Source: Acidobacteriota bacterium (GTDB lineage Bacteria > Acidobacteriota > Blastocatellia > RBC074). From it: 64,000 nucleotides of DNA. The notes beneath the pieces were generated by a model, which worked only from the letters and a program-made list of their open reading frames with translations, ran no database searches and was not told the origin of the DNA. The stretch lies in NCBI GenBank assembly GCA_016715865.1, contig JADJXM010000035.1, positions 62,001 to 126,000 on the forward strand, read 5' to 3'. Positions 1 through 9,651 of the stretch are shown here, one piece after another. The translations under genes were made by a program, and so were the position numbers. Positions within the stretch are counted from its first letter, which is position 1; every line of letters begins with the position of its first letter.

Positions 1-253
1 CTTCCTGTGCCGCGATTCGATTCTCGCCGCACCGATCGTGCTCGATCTGGCACTGTTTATGGATCTGGCCCAGCGCACCGGTATGCGGGGTATCCAGGAA
101 TGGCTCTCATTCTATTTCAAAAGCCCGATGTGCGCGGAGAATCTATATCCTGAACACGATCTCTTCATTCAGCTCATGAAACTGAAGAATACGCTGCGCC
201 ACCTGCGCGGCGAGGAGCTGATCACGCATCTCGGCCTGGAGTATTACGATTAG
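1..253 (+). CDS. ino1: inositol-3-phosphate synthase, C-terminal fragment (5' end outside window)
   Basis: The frame is open from the first bases and ends at a TAG at 251-253, so this is the 3' end of a gene entering from the left. About 83 residues are visible. The stretch DSILAAPIVLDLALFMDL followed by SFYFKSP and a KLKNTLRHL segment parallels the end of the eukaryote-type myo-inositol-1-phosphate synthase (DSLLATPLIIDL, SYWLKAP, then a TALENFLR helix). The family converts glucose-6-phosphate to inositol-3-phosphate with NAD in the cytoplasm. The substrate is also used by the glucose-6-phosphate isomerase at 36.9 kb, but nothing links the two genes. The NAD-binding and catalytic parts are out of view, so activity cannot be judged. 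Confidence 0.8.
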   Translation, partial: FLCRDSILAAPIVLDLALFMDLAQRTGMRGIQEWLSFYFKSPMCAENLYPEHDLFIQLMKLKNTLRHLRGEELITHLGLEYYD

Positions 254-261
254 AATAGATT

Positions 262-351
262 CGATGGCTGGGGATCCGCCATCGTCACAGGTGCTGCGCT
301 GGCTACCTGAACCGGCGTGCCAGTGACCTGATCTCCTGTTGCGTGCAACAG
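262..351. other. two short hairpins in the intergenic gap after ino1
   Basis: Two perfect inverted repeats lie between the converging ends of the flanking genes: CGATGGC/GCCATCG (262-268 and 278-284) and CTGTTGC-GT-GCAACAG (336-351). Neither is followed by a T-run on either strand, so they are not clear intrinsic terminators. They may still help separate the two convergent transcripts. Confidence 0.4.
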
Positions 352-388
352 CCTGTGACGATAACGGAAGGCGGAACTCTTAAAGTGC

Positions 389-1390
389 TCAGAGCAATGG
401 ACGATTCTGTTCGGCGAATCGTTTGAGTTTCATATTGAGCGTCTGAACGCGCAGTCCGAGCAGTTTCGAAGCCTTCGTCTGACTGCCTCCGGTCTGATTG
501 AGGGCGGTCGAGATCAATTGCCGTTCGAAGTCATCGACAATACCCGGCAGATCGATGCCGTCCGGCGGGATCGACCGGAGCCTGGCGAAACGAATTCGCG
601 ACGGAAGCGACTGATCATCGATCTGCTTTGGCGGCAGGCTGGTGATCGCGCTTTCGAGTACGCTCTCCAGTTCATCGATATTACCCGGCCATAAGTATTC
701 GACCAGTGAACTGAGGGCTTCACGGCTGATCTCGTGTTGCCCGCGTCCAAGGCGCTGTGCGATCTTAACAGTCAGATGTCTGATCAAATATGGGATGTCT
801 TCGCTCCGTTCGCGAAGCGGCTTGAGCGTAAAGCTGAAGGGTTTGAGCATCTCGACCAACCCGTAAGCGATGCGGTTTTCAGCCGATCTTTCAGCCGGAT
901 TGATGCCCGAAGCAAAGACAAGACGCTGATTATGCGACTTACCGCCACTTTGACGCCATCTCTGTTCCTCGAGATAGACGGCAAACCTCTGCTGCAGCAA
1001 GACAGGCAGGCAGGTCAATTCATTAATGTAGATCGTCCCTTCCTTGACGGTCTCGATCATCCCCTGCGGACTGAAGAGCAGGTTATGAAGCGAATCGGGG
1101 CTCAAGCCATGAGCATTGACGGCGAAGAATGGCCGGCTCCAATGTGGCCCTGCCTGATGCAGGACGCGCGCGATCTGTTCCTGCTTCAAGCCACGCTCCC
1201 CGATCAGCAGAACGGGTTGCATGTGAGCCGCCTGCACGCCGATAAATCGCTTCAGATCGTCGATATTCGATCCGACTCCGATGAATGATTCGTATTGATC
1301 GTAAGTGACTGCGCGCGGCGGACTGATCAATGTCAGCGCATGGCGCGGCGATGGCGTCTGCACATTTTTGTTTACTGCTTCTCCGGCCAT
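389..1390 (-). CDS. degenerate sigma-54 enhancer-binding-protein-like regulator (AAA+ remnant plus Fis-type HTH)
   Basis: The 333-residue protein follows the order of a sigma-54 activator: an AAA+ core at about 35-255 and a Fis-type helix-turn-helix at about 285-325 (TGGSQTKASKLLGL). The core is recognisable from LRERSEDIPYL and the LWPGNIDELE segment, which matches the WPGNVREL motif. The catalytic features are gone. The Walker A position reads GERGLKQEQ with no GK(T/S), the GAFTGA loop is replaced by FSPQGMIE, Walker B reads IYINEL instead of a DE pair, and the arginine-finger segment is absent. It therefore probably binds DNA without ATP-driven open-complex formation. The start at 1390 has GGAGG upstream. 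It is divergent from the histidine kinase gene, so it could repress or co-regulate that operon (inference). Confidence 0.75.
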   Translation of the reverse strand: MAGEAVNKNVQTPSPRHALTLISPPRAVTYDQYESFIGVGSNIDDLKRFIGVQAAHMQPVLLIGERGLKQEQIARVLHQAGPHWSRPFFAVNAHGLSPDSLHNLLFSPQGMIETVKEGTIYINELTCLPVLLQQRFAVYLEEQRWRQSGGKSHNQRLVFASGINPAERSAENRIAYGLVEMLKPFSFTLKPLRERSEDIPYLIRHLTVKIAQRLGRGQHEISREALSSLVEYLWPGNIDELESVLESAITSLPPKQIDDQSLPSRIRFARLRSIPPDGIDLPGIVDDFERQLISTALNQTGGSQTKASKLLGLRVQTLNMKLKRFAEQNRPLL

Positions 1391-1471
1391 ATCCTCGTTT
1401 CCTCCTTCTCAACTGTTCATTCATGTAATGTTGAACCGCTTCAGCTGATTTGGAGTTTCGCTTAATAAAAG

Positions 1472-1526
1472 GTAAATGTCTTCAAAGTGCGGTAAAAAGG
1501 GGTAAAAGTTGTAAACAACTTGTAAA
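1472..1526. promoter_or_regulatory. helically phased GTAAA repeat array with a central palindrome
   Basis: GTAAA occurs at 1472, 1492, 1502, 1511 and 1522, and a degenerate TCAAA sits at 1482, so units start every 9-11 bases, or one helical turn. AAGTTGT-AA-ACAACTT at 1506-1521 forms a perfect palindrome over the last units. GTAAA-N5-GTAAA direct repeats are the classic target style of OmpR-family regulators (the CpxR box, for example). The array lies in the divergent gap just before the kinase/OmpR-type regulator operon. Autoregulation by the regulator at 3365-4048 is therefore the natural guess. Confidence 0.6.
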
Positions 1527-1597
1527 TCGCCCCTTGATCCTCAGTTCGGGCCGTGATTAGATCGGCCTGCGCAACAGGTTTTATCAAGGTTTGAGAT

Positions 1598-3340
1598 ATG
1601 AGAAAGCTCAAGGAATTCCTAAGGAAACATATGCTCTGGGTCGGAATGGTCGCAGTGACCATCCCCTTGGCGACCCATTTGTGGCTGCAATACCAGTCGC
1701 TCAGCGAGCTCCAGTCGACCTTGCCGCACGCCCGCCGGGCGTACATGCGCAAATATCTGTCACTGGTCATCGACAAGGTTATCGCGAATTATGAGTCGAA
1801 GGCCGATGCGATACTCGACCTTCCCCCGAAGGCATTCAACCATACCTATCCGAATCCGGACTACAGCCCGATGACGGCCATCGACCTGTCAATGGTCTAC
1901 GATCATTTCACATCGCATCAGTTTCGAGGAGCGCGACTGCTCTTTGCCGGTGTAATCAGCGGACCCAAGGACCCGACTTATGTGACTGTCCGATTTTTCG
2001 ATCCGATCGCCTGTACCTTCAGGTATCGTCCGACGATGGATGAGCGAGGCGCCGCCCATTCGGCTTCGGCCAACTGGATGGCCATGATCATGGTCGAATC
2101 AAAACCCAGTCCGAAATCGATCAAACTGACCGTGGACGAACGCGATCCGCGGTATCGGATCATCGTCAAACCGATCGTTAATGAAAGCGGCAATGTAGTC
2201 GGCGTGGCCGGGATGTTTCTCAAAGATGAAGTCTTCATTCAGGACTACCTGGCGCCGGCCGTTCAGGGCTCACTTGCCGGAAGTTTTCCCGATGAGCACC
2301 GTGATGTGATCGTCACACTCACCAGCAATGACGAGAAGCTGCTCTATTCAAACCAGAAATTCGAAGGAAAGACATACGAAGTCGGCTGGCCGATGCCGTT
2401 CATATACTCAGACTGGTTCCTCGGAATACGCATGCAGAAAATGACTGAGGAACAATGGAGCCAGCGATACTTCATAACCAACCTGTCGTTTTCATTGCTG
2501 ACCTCTCTGGTTCTGATCGGAGGTATAGTTCTCGCACTTCGCACGGCGTCACGTTCGATGAAGCTCTCTCAGATGAAGGCCGATTTCGTTTCGAACGTCT
2601 CGCATGAGCTTCGTACTCCTCTGGCATCGATCCGGGTCTTCGGCGAATTCCTCAAACTTGGCAGGGTTCGCGATGCGCATAAGATTCACGAATACGGAGA
2701 ATATATCGAAACCGAGAGTCGCCGGCTGACCCAGCTGATCAATAATATTCTGGATTTTTCGAAGATCGAGTCGGGACAGAAGACATATCAGTTCGAGGAA
2801 GCGGACATTGAACAGGTGGTGACTGATACGCTCAAGACATTCGAGATCATGCTCGAACAAAACGGTTTCAGGATAGAGCTTGAAAAACAGGCCAGAAATT
2901 TGCCGAAGGTCATCATCGATTCGAACGCCATCGCACAGGCCTTCATCAACCTGCTCGACAACGCCGTCAAATATTCCGGTGAAGCCAAGGTGATCAAGGT
3001 CCGGCTGAGCCACAATGACGGATTCATTACGATTTCGGTCAGCGATCACGGCATTGGTATCGCAAAGGAAGAGATCGAGAAGGTCTTCGAGAAATTTTAC
3101 CGGGTGGGCAACAGTCTGGTGCACGACGTCAAGGGCAGCGGACTGGGACTGTCGATCGTCAAACATATAGTCGAGGCTCATGACGGAAGCGTGACGATAG
3201 ATAGTGAACCGGGCAGCGGAACGACCTTCTCGATCCACCTGCCCTGCAGCGACAGTCAGACGAGCAGATCGCAGCCCAATCAGACCAATCGGGGCGATGC
3301 CTACCTCGGACATGGGCTGCCGATCGGAGATAACACATAA
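1598..3340 (+). CDS. membrane sensor histidine kinase
   Basis: The 580-residue protein has one membrane helix near residues 12-31, a periplasmic sensor region of about 260 residues without a recognised fold, and a second helix near 292-312. The HisKA domain carries the phospho-acceptor His336 in SHELRTPL. The HATPase domain has an N box (INLLDNAVKYS), G1 (DHGIGI), F box (FEKFYRV) and G2 (GSGLGLSIV). All catalytic boxes are intact. A hydrophilic tail of about 30 residues rich in Ser, Gln and Asn follows. The stop lies 24 bases before the response regulator start, so the two form a two-component operon. The ATG at 1598 is preceded only by a weak AAGG. The signal sensed is unknown. Confidence 0.92.
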   Translation: MRKLKEFLRKHMLWVGMVAVTIPLATHLWLQYQSLSELQSTLPHARRAYMRKYLSLVIDKVIANYESKADAILDLPPKAFNHTYPNPDYSPMTAIDLSMVYDHFTSHQFRGARLLFAGVISGPKDPTYVTVRFFDPIACTFRYRPTMDERGAAHSASANWMAMIMVESKPSPKSIKLTVDERDPRYRIIVKPIVNESGNVVGVAGMFLKDEVFIQDYLAPAVQGSLAGSFPDEHRDVIVTLTSNDEKLLYSNQKFEGKTYEVGWPMPFIYSDWFLGIRMQKMTEEQWSQRYFITNLSFSLLTSLVLIGGIVLALRTASRSMKLSQMKADFVSNVSHELRTPLASIRVFGEFLKLGRVRDAHKIHEYGEYIETESRRLTQLINNILDFSKIESGQKTYQFEEADIEQVVTDTLKTFEIMLEQNGFRIELEKQARNLPKVIIDSNAIAQAFINLLDNAVKYSGEAKVIKVRLSHNDGFITISVSDHGIGIAKEEIEKVFEKFYRVGNSLVHDVKGSGLGLSIVKHIVEAHDGSVTIDSEPGSGTTFSIHLPCSDSQTSRSQPNQTNRGDAYLGHGLPIGDNT

Positions 3341-3364
3341 TCATCAGGAGCCAGGACGAGAAGA

Positions 3365-4048
3365 ATGACTGGAAAAGTATTAATTGTAGAAGACGATCAG
3401 GCAATGGCTGTAGCTTTGCGGGACGGTTTTGAATATGAAGGTTACTCAGTCCAGGTGGCGCGCGACGGAGCGGACGGACTGAAAGTGGCCGCCGAGAAGG
3501 ATCTGGATCTCATCATCCTGGACGTCATGCTCCCTCGAATGAGCGGTTTCGACGTCTGCAAAAACCTGCGCAGCACCGGAAATGCCACCCCAATCATAAT
3601 GCTCACCGCGCGCGGCCAGGAGATCGACAAGGTTCTGGGCCTCAAGATCGGAGCCGACGATTATGTCACCAAACCTTTCAGCTTCATGGAGCTCATGGCG
3701 CGCGTCGAGGCTCTCATTCGACGAACTCATCGACAGTCTGAAACCACCGAAGATTTTCATTTCGGCGATTTTCATGTCAATTTCAAGAAGTTCGAAGTCA
3801 CACGGGCAGACTCGCCCGTCGAGATGTCACCCCGGGAATTCCACATCCTCAAATATTTCATCGAGCACCGCGGAGAAGTCATCACACGGGACCAGTTGCT
3901 GGATGCCGTCTGGGGTTACGGCAGCTTCCCGCTGACTCGTACCGTCGATATGCACATCGCCAAACTGAGGCATAAGATCGAGGATATTCCCGGGGATCCG
4001 AAACACATCATCACCGTCCACAGAGTCGGATATAAGTTCGTGGCTTGA
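3365..4048 (+). CDS. OmpR/PhoB-family response regulator
   Basis: The 227-residue protein has a receiver domain with an acidic pocket (EDD near residues 9-11), phospho-acceptor Asp53 in ILDVMLP and Lys103 in TKPF. A winged-helix output domain follows (SPREFHILKYF, then DMHIAKLRHKIE and HRVGYKF). It is the cognate partner of the kinase immediately upstream. The ATG at 3365 follows a GGACGAGAAG purine stretch. OmpR-type regulators bind direct repeats, which fits the phased GTAAA array before the operon. It converges on the GH3 gene with only nine bases between the stops. No target other than its own promoter can be proposed. Confidence 0.94.
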   Translation: MTGKVLIVEDDQAMAVALRDGFEYEGYSVQVARDGADGLKVAAEKDLDLIILDVMLPRMSGFDVCKNLRSTGNATPIIMLTARGQEIDKVLGLKIGADDYVTKPFSFMELMARVEALIRRTHRQSETTEDFHFGDFHVNFKKFEVTRADSPVEMSPREFHILKYFIEHRGEVITRDQLLDAVWGYGSFPLTRTVDMHIAKLRHKIEDIPGDPKHIITVHRVGYKFVA

Positions 4049-4057
4049 ACAGTCCGA

Positions 4058-5923
4058 TCAATAAGACAATCCGAAGCCGTACTTGAAGAGCGGAGTGTAC
4101 ATGGCATCTCCCACATTAATCGGTATCTGATTGACTGATTGCGGCCAGCTGTGAGGCAGCTTGCCGGATGGCTTGTAATCCCCGAAGAGCACATCGGCAA
4201 CGCCCTGCCCCTCGGTTCCGGGCAACCAGGCAGCGATGAAGGCGTCGCATTTGAGCAGTGCCGGTTCGATGATCATCGGGCGCCCTGATATCAGAATGAC
4301 CACGACAGGTATTCCAGCCTTTTTCATGTTATCGATCGCAGAGAGATCCTCGATGCTCAGCGAGAGGTCTTCCCGGTCGCCCATCATCTCGGCATAGGGA
4401 GTTTCGCCGATGACGACAACTCCAACATCAGCGCCATCAGCACCCGAGCCGTCTTTCGAGAAAGTCACTTTGGTGCTGGCTGAGACCGCGCCCTGGATCG
4501 CCTTGAGGATGGTGGTTCCGCCCGTCGTCAACTCGCCGCTCTTGCCCTGCCAGTCGATCGTCCAGCCGCCGCACTGATTGCCAAGGTCATCAGCATTTTT
4601 GCCGCCGATGTGGATGCGGGCGAAAGTCTTCGAAAGCGGGAGCGCCTTGTTGTCATTCTTGAGCAGAACCAGCGAGCGCCTGACAGCATCGCGGGCAACC
4701 TGACGATGTTCGGGCGAACCGAATCTTTTATGGAGTGCCCGATCGGCCATATGCGATCGGCCTTTGTCCATGAGACCCATGGCGAATTTGACCCGCAGGA
4801 TACGCCTGACGGCGTCATCGATTCGGGACATCGGCACCTTGCCCTCATCGACCAGCTCGCGCAGCAGTCTGATGAACTCCCGGTAGTTGTTGGGTACCAT
4901 GACCATATCCATGCCGGCGTTGATGGATGTCTCGATATCGTTTTTGTAATCGCCGGGAAGTTCGTCGATGGCGTTGTAATCAGAGATCAGAAATCCCTCG
5001 AAACCGAGTTCCCCTTTGAGAATCTCTGTCAGCAACCGCTTGCTGCCCGAACACTTGACACCGTTCCAGCTGCTGTATGAGGGCATAATCGAGCCGACTC
5101 CGGCATTGATCGCCGTGACATACCCCTGGAGGTGGATTTCGCGGAGTTCCGCCTCGCTCAACTTGACGTCTCCGCGATCGAGCGGCCAGCGTTCAGGCTT
5201 GTCAGGGGCCTTGAGCGCGCCGGTTCCCCAGATGGTTCCGCCGTCGGCTGCGAAGTGCTTGGCGCAGGCGAGAACGCTCAGCGGGCCGCGCAGATCCGCC
5301 CCCTGAAACCCCATGACTGATGCTTCACCGAGTGTTTTGACCAGCTCAGGATCCTCGCCGAACCCCTCATAAGTGCGGCCCCATCGCTCATCCCTGGGCA
5401 CAGCCACACAAGGTGCGAAAGTCCAGTTGATTCCTGTCGCCCGGACCTCTTCGGCTGTCACCTGGGAAACGCGCCGGACCAGATCGGAATCTCGCGTTGC
5501 ACCGAGCCCGATATTGTGCGGAAAGATAACCGCGTCCAGCACATTGTTATGCCCGTGAACCGCATCGACGCCATACAGGATCGGAACCCCAAGGCGCGTT
5601 TTCAAAGCCAGCGACTGATACTTGTCGTACATGTCTGTCCAGGCTTTGAGGCTGTTGCCTTCCTTCGGATCGCCATTGCCCCCGCTCAGCAAGGAACCCA
5701 GATAATAGTCCCCTACGTCCTTGTCATCCTTGAGCCCTGTGATCTCGGCCTGGGTCATCTGCCCGATCTTCTCATCGAGCGTCATCCCGGACATGGCCTG
5801 CTGAACCTGATCGTCGAATGCCGTCAGTTTCTTCTGTCCCTCGACCTGAGTCTGTTTGGAATCGGAACGGCACCCTGCAAGCAATGCCAGCAATGCCACA
5901 AGTAAAATCACGGGGGTTTTCAT
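4058..5923 (-). CDS. GH3 family beta-glucosidase/exo-glucanase, lipoprotein
   Basis: The 621-residue protein begins with a lipoprotein signal peptide (LLALLAGC, lipidated Cys near 18). It matches the barley ExoI-like branch of GH3: a (beta/alpha)8 barrel, then an alpha/beta sandwich. Asp315 in LISDYNAID is the expected nucleophile. The GETPYAEMMGD loop corresponds to the acid/base region, and AAWLPGTEGQGVADVLFGD is the family signature. The ExoI C-terminus is conserved (INVGDAMYTPLFKYGFGL). The role is release of glucose from beta-glucans or oligosaccharides in the periplasm or at the outer membrane. GGAG precedes the ATG. Only 31 bases separate the start codon from the MITE at 5955-6202, so the promoter must lie within or beyond that element. 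Confidence 0.9.
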   Translation of the reverse strand: MKTPVILLVALLALLAGCRSDSKQTQVEGQKKLTAFDDQVQQAMSGMTLDEKIGQMTQAEITGLKDDKDVGDYYLGSLLSGGNGDPKEGNSLKAWTDMYDKYQSLALKTRLGVPILYGVDAVHGHNNVLDAVIFPHNIGLGATRDSDLVRRVSQVTAEEVRATGINWTFAPCVAVPRDERWGRTYEGFGEDPELVKTLGEASVMGFQGADLRGPLSVLACAKHFAADGGTIWGTGALKAPDKPERWPLDRGDVKLSEAELREIHLQGYVTAINAGVGSIMPSYSSWNGVKCSGSKRLLTEILKGELGFEGFLISDYNAIDELPGDYKNDIETSINAGMDMVMVPNNYREFIRLLRELVDEGKVPMSRIDDAVRRILRVKFAMGLMDKGRSHMADRALHKRFGSPEHRQVARDAVRRSLVLLKNDNKALPLSKTFARIHIGGKNADDLGNQCGGWTIDWQGKSGELTTGGTTILKAIQGAVSASTKVTFSKDGSGADGADVGVVVIGETPYAEMMGDREDLSLSIEDLSAIDNMKKAGIPVVVILISGRPMIIEPALLKCDAFIAAWLPGTEGQGVADVLFGDYKPSGKLPHSWPQSVNQIPINVGDAMYTPLFKYGFGLSY

Positions 5924-5954
5924 TTATTCATCTCCTTGTCAATAAGTCGTTCAA

Positions 5955-6202
5955 TACGCTGTAAACTAAATTTGCTAACATTTAAGTCTGGAAGAAATTA
6001 AACGCAGAGGCCGCAAAGGGGCAAAGAAATACAGGGAAGATCAGTGTTCGAATTATATCCAGTGGGCAATAATCCGGATATTCATATCACCAAAAAATCT
6101 TTGCTCCTTTGCGGCCTCTGCGATTAAATTCTTTGCCCCTTTGCGGTCTTTGCGATTAATTTCTTCCAGACTTAAATGACCGAAAATTTAGGTTACAGAG
6201 TA
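5955..6202. mobile_element. MITE-like palindromic element, copy A
   Basis: This 248-bp non-coding element has long imperfect inverted termini (TACGCTGTAAACTAAATTT against the complement of AAATTTAGGTTACAGAGTA). Both arms contain CGCAAAGGGGCAAAGA-type sequence. It is flanked by a 5-bp direct repeat TTCAA (5950-5954 and 6203-6207). The central ~80 bases, from the left CAGGGAAGATCAG motif on, are nearly identical to copy B at 60939-61185. No transposase is encoded, so it would have to be mobilised in trans. It separates the DUF4159 stop codon, which lies inside the duplicated target, from the GH3 start. Confidence 0.85.
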
Positions 6203-6203
6203 T

Positions 6204-7001
<798 letters not shown>

Positions 7002-7030
7002 ATGACCTCCTGAGCAGCGGCTTTATCTAT

Positions 7031-7288
7031 TCAGTTTATCGTCATCGGCGTGTCGGCGGACGGATCGTCAATTTCAAGTATCGAATCGCCATCATCCTGG
7101 ACGACAAACTGTCTATCAATACCGAGATATCTATAGAAGGCCTCATCGGTCAAAGCTCTGATCACACCTTCACCGACAGCTCTGCCGTCGGAATGCTCCC
7201 ATATCCGCATATCATTCCGTTTGAAGCCCGCATCCGCCAATATGCGCCTCCGTTCAGCCGGATTCAATTGATAAAATAGATTGAACAT
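7031..7288 (-). CDS. small protein of unknown function in the SpoIID operon
   Basis: This 85-residue soluble protein is not recognised. It starts MFNLFYQLNPAERRR and ends with an acidic tail (DDGDSILEIDD). The ATG at 7288 has AGGAAG five bases upstream and begins one base after the SpoIID stop codon, which argues for translational coupling. A longer reading that starts upstream would overlap the SpoIID gene and lacks such a site. There is no signal peptide, membrane helix or Cys pair. Its place between SpoIID and DUF4159 is the only clue to its role. Confidence 0.6.
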   Translation of the reverse strand: MFNLFYQLNPAERRRILADAGFKRNDMRIWEHSDGRAVGEGVIRALTDEAFYRYLGIDRQFVVQDDGDSILEIDDPSADTPMTIN

Positions 7289-7289
7289 A

Positions 7290-8648
7290 TCAACTTCCTG
7301 GATATAGCCGCTCCAGTATCGCATGGTGATAGTAATGCTTCAGAATCTGAATGTAATTGTAACCCTTTTCAGCCATCAATGCCGCTCCGATCTGACACAA
7401 ACCGACGCCATGTCCCCATCCGGCGCCTGTCAGAATGAATCTTTCCGGTATCCCTGCGCCCGAAACATCAGTATCGATGACGAAAGCGGAACTGAACAGG
7501 TGCGATTTCGATAAAGCGCGGCGAATCTCCAGCTCTTTTCCGATGACCGCCGATCCACTGCGTCCGACTATCCGGAGGCGTTTCAGTCTGCTTGACTCAC
7601 CACGTTCAACTGATTCCAGCGCGATAATCGGTCCGAAATCGATTCCCATCTTGATGCGCAGTGTTTCCTGCAACTCTTCCTGGTCGATCGTTACGCGCCA
7701 GCGAAAGAAATCGGCCGTTTCCTGGTCGAAATCAGGCAGAATTCGCCTGATCACATCCGCATCATTTGTATTGCAGAACGCCGGCGGAGCCCCTCGAATC
7801 CACCGCTCCGCATTCAACTCGCTGGTGAGTGGCAGCGCAAAGCCTTCTGGAAAGCCTTCTCCGTCGTACGAGACAGCAAGGTAAGGGATCCTGACATCGG
7901 CCCACGCCGCGTCGAAACTCTCTGTCATCCCGCCGCAGGATTTTGAAAACCGCGCATCACAGAGTTCCCCGTCGTATCGCAGAACCAGTCCACGAGTTTC
8001 ATCCACTGCCTCGAAGACAGCCTGCGTCGTGGCCCTGGTGATGCCCTGATAACGCTGGCAATGATCGTCCGCGCAAACATCAAAGTCCGAATGGTTCTCT
8101 CTGTCGTACCAGCGGATGGTCTCGCCTGGCTTCGCATTCTTCACAGGGCCGGCTGTCAGGGCCGTGGGCTTCCACTCGGGCAGTTGCGCCAGCAGCCAGC
8201 TTCGCGAAATACAGGCGTGCGCCTTGAGCAGATCAGGTCGCGCCGTCGCGCTCATCTCCGACGAGATGACGCTCGATAAATACGATTCAACATCGATCTT
8301 GTTGATGACGACAAGGCGGCCATCCGCATCCGGCACAATCCGCAGCGATCCCTGAAATTCCTGGTCCTGGATTCGCTGCCAGTGAAAATCGACCCCGATC
8401 ACAACATCCCTTAGAACGAAGCTGGAGCCGGCATCAAGCGGGTTAAATTGATCGCCGGCTGAAAACCCAACCGGCCCGCCACCATCAGGCTCGATCGCAA
8501 TCCTGTCTCCATTAGAGAAAGCCCTGTATGCGCCGGCGGCAACGGGAGCACCCTGAGCGGACACAAATTCGCCCTTCAATTCGAAACGCACAGCGTCCAC
8601 GCCCGATAGTATACCTACCGAAACGACCGGAGGCTTACTCATTTCCAT
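7290..8648 (-). CDS. SpoIID/LytB-domain protein without a signal peptide
   Basis: The 452-residue protein carries the SpoIID family pattern. It has a catalytic-type glutamate (Glu131 in SSVISSEM), a CADDHCQRYQG motif, FSKSCGGMTE, and the late HGVGLCQIGAALMAEKGY segment followed by an ILKHYY helix. In Bacillus and Clostridioides SpoIID is a lytic transglycosylase acting on denuded peptidoglycan glycan outside the membrane. Here the chain starts directly with the domain and shows no signal peptide or membrane anchor. The ATG at 8648 shares its A with the upstream TGA (TGATG) and has GGAGGGAG before it. The site for action on peptidoglycan is therefore unclear. A cytoplasmic role with the glycosyltransferase and DUF4922 protein is possible. 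Confidence 0.85.
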   Translation of the reverse strand: MEMSKPPVVSVGILSGVDAVRFELKGEFVSAQGAPVAAGAYRAFSNGDRIAIEPDGGGPVGFSAGDQFNPLDAGSSFVLRDVVIGVDFHWQRIQDQEFQGSLRIVPDADGRLVVINKIDVESYLSSVISSEMSATARPDLLKAHACISRSWLLAQLPEWKPTALTAGPVKNAKPGETIRWYDRENHSDFDVCADDHCQRYQGITRATTQAVFEAVDETRGLVLRYDGELCDARFSKSCGGMTESFDAAWADVRIPYLAVSYDGEGFPEGFALPLTSELNAERWIRGAPPAFCNTNDADVIRRILPDFDQETADFFRWRVTIDQEELQETLRIKMGIDFGPIIALESVERGESSRLKRLRIVGRSGSAVIGKELEIRRALSKSHLFSSAFVIDTDVSGAGIPERFILTGAGWGHGVGLCQIGAALMAEKGYNYIQILKHYYHHAILERLYPGS

Positions 8649-9651
8649 CAAGCTCCCTCCTCGAGCGACAACCACGATTGAAAGCGCTCGTCATCGAGCG
8701 AGACCTCGTCAAGGATGATCGAAATATCCCGTTCCGTTATGCGGTCGAAATGCTCACGTTCGGGAATGACGATCAGCCCCGAAAGGTCTATCGCCGCCGG
8801 GCTGACGGTCAGCTTCGCATCCCCTTGCGCGTAATAACATTCCGGCCGATGCTTCCCGCGTGGATAAACAATGACGGTCCAGCCATTCTCAGCAAACCGA
8901 ACGACCAGATTGACCATCGGTTCCTCTTTTTCACCCGTTACCGTTTTAAGATCGAACAGTGCGGCATCGAACCATTCGCACAGGTCATCCCATGCGCCGC
9001 TCCGCGCGACCAGCAAATTCAGCCTGTATTCGCGCAGTGCGAAACGCTCGATACCCGCCCGTCTCGATTCCAGCCATTTATCACGGCACAGCAAATCATC
9101 AAAGACCGGAATCCCGACAGCCGAAGCAGCCTGAAAATGCAGATGATCGGGCGCGGAGGCTCCGCAACGAGGCCCGTTATACAAACAAAACCAATCCTGC
9201 CCCAATGCCTGCGCCAGATCGAGCAGCGATCTGAAATTCCCCGAGATCGCCTGCGCAATATGCTCCGTCGCGGAGATGACCAGATGATCCCTCAGGACAG
9301 GAAACGGATTGCATAAAGCCACCAGACCATGATTGAAACGAATCGCACGCTCTTCGGCCGGCAGATTTTCCACACACAGAAAACAGGGCCGCCCGCCAAT
9401 CGATGCCGCATCGACCTTCGCCGAGGTACTGACAATTCGACCCGGATTGTATTGCCCTGTCACTCGCGAACCTGCAATCTGAAAGTCCCTGGTCTCGACC
9501 GCGTCAAGCCTCTTAACCGCATCTTTGAGCACCGGCCACGTCTCTTTTTGCTGCTCGATCATTGCCTTCACACGGTCCCGGAACGTCACCTCTGCCGCAC
9601 CTTGCAGGAATGGCGTCAGCTCGTCATCTGAAAGCGATCTGCGATCCCAGC

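Noticed and set aside
7289..7324. Longer start for the small unknown gene
   Set aside because: It would overlap the SpoIID end without a ribosome site, while AGGAAG precedes the ATG at 7288.
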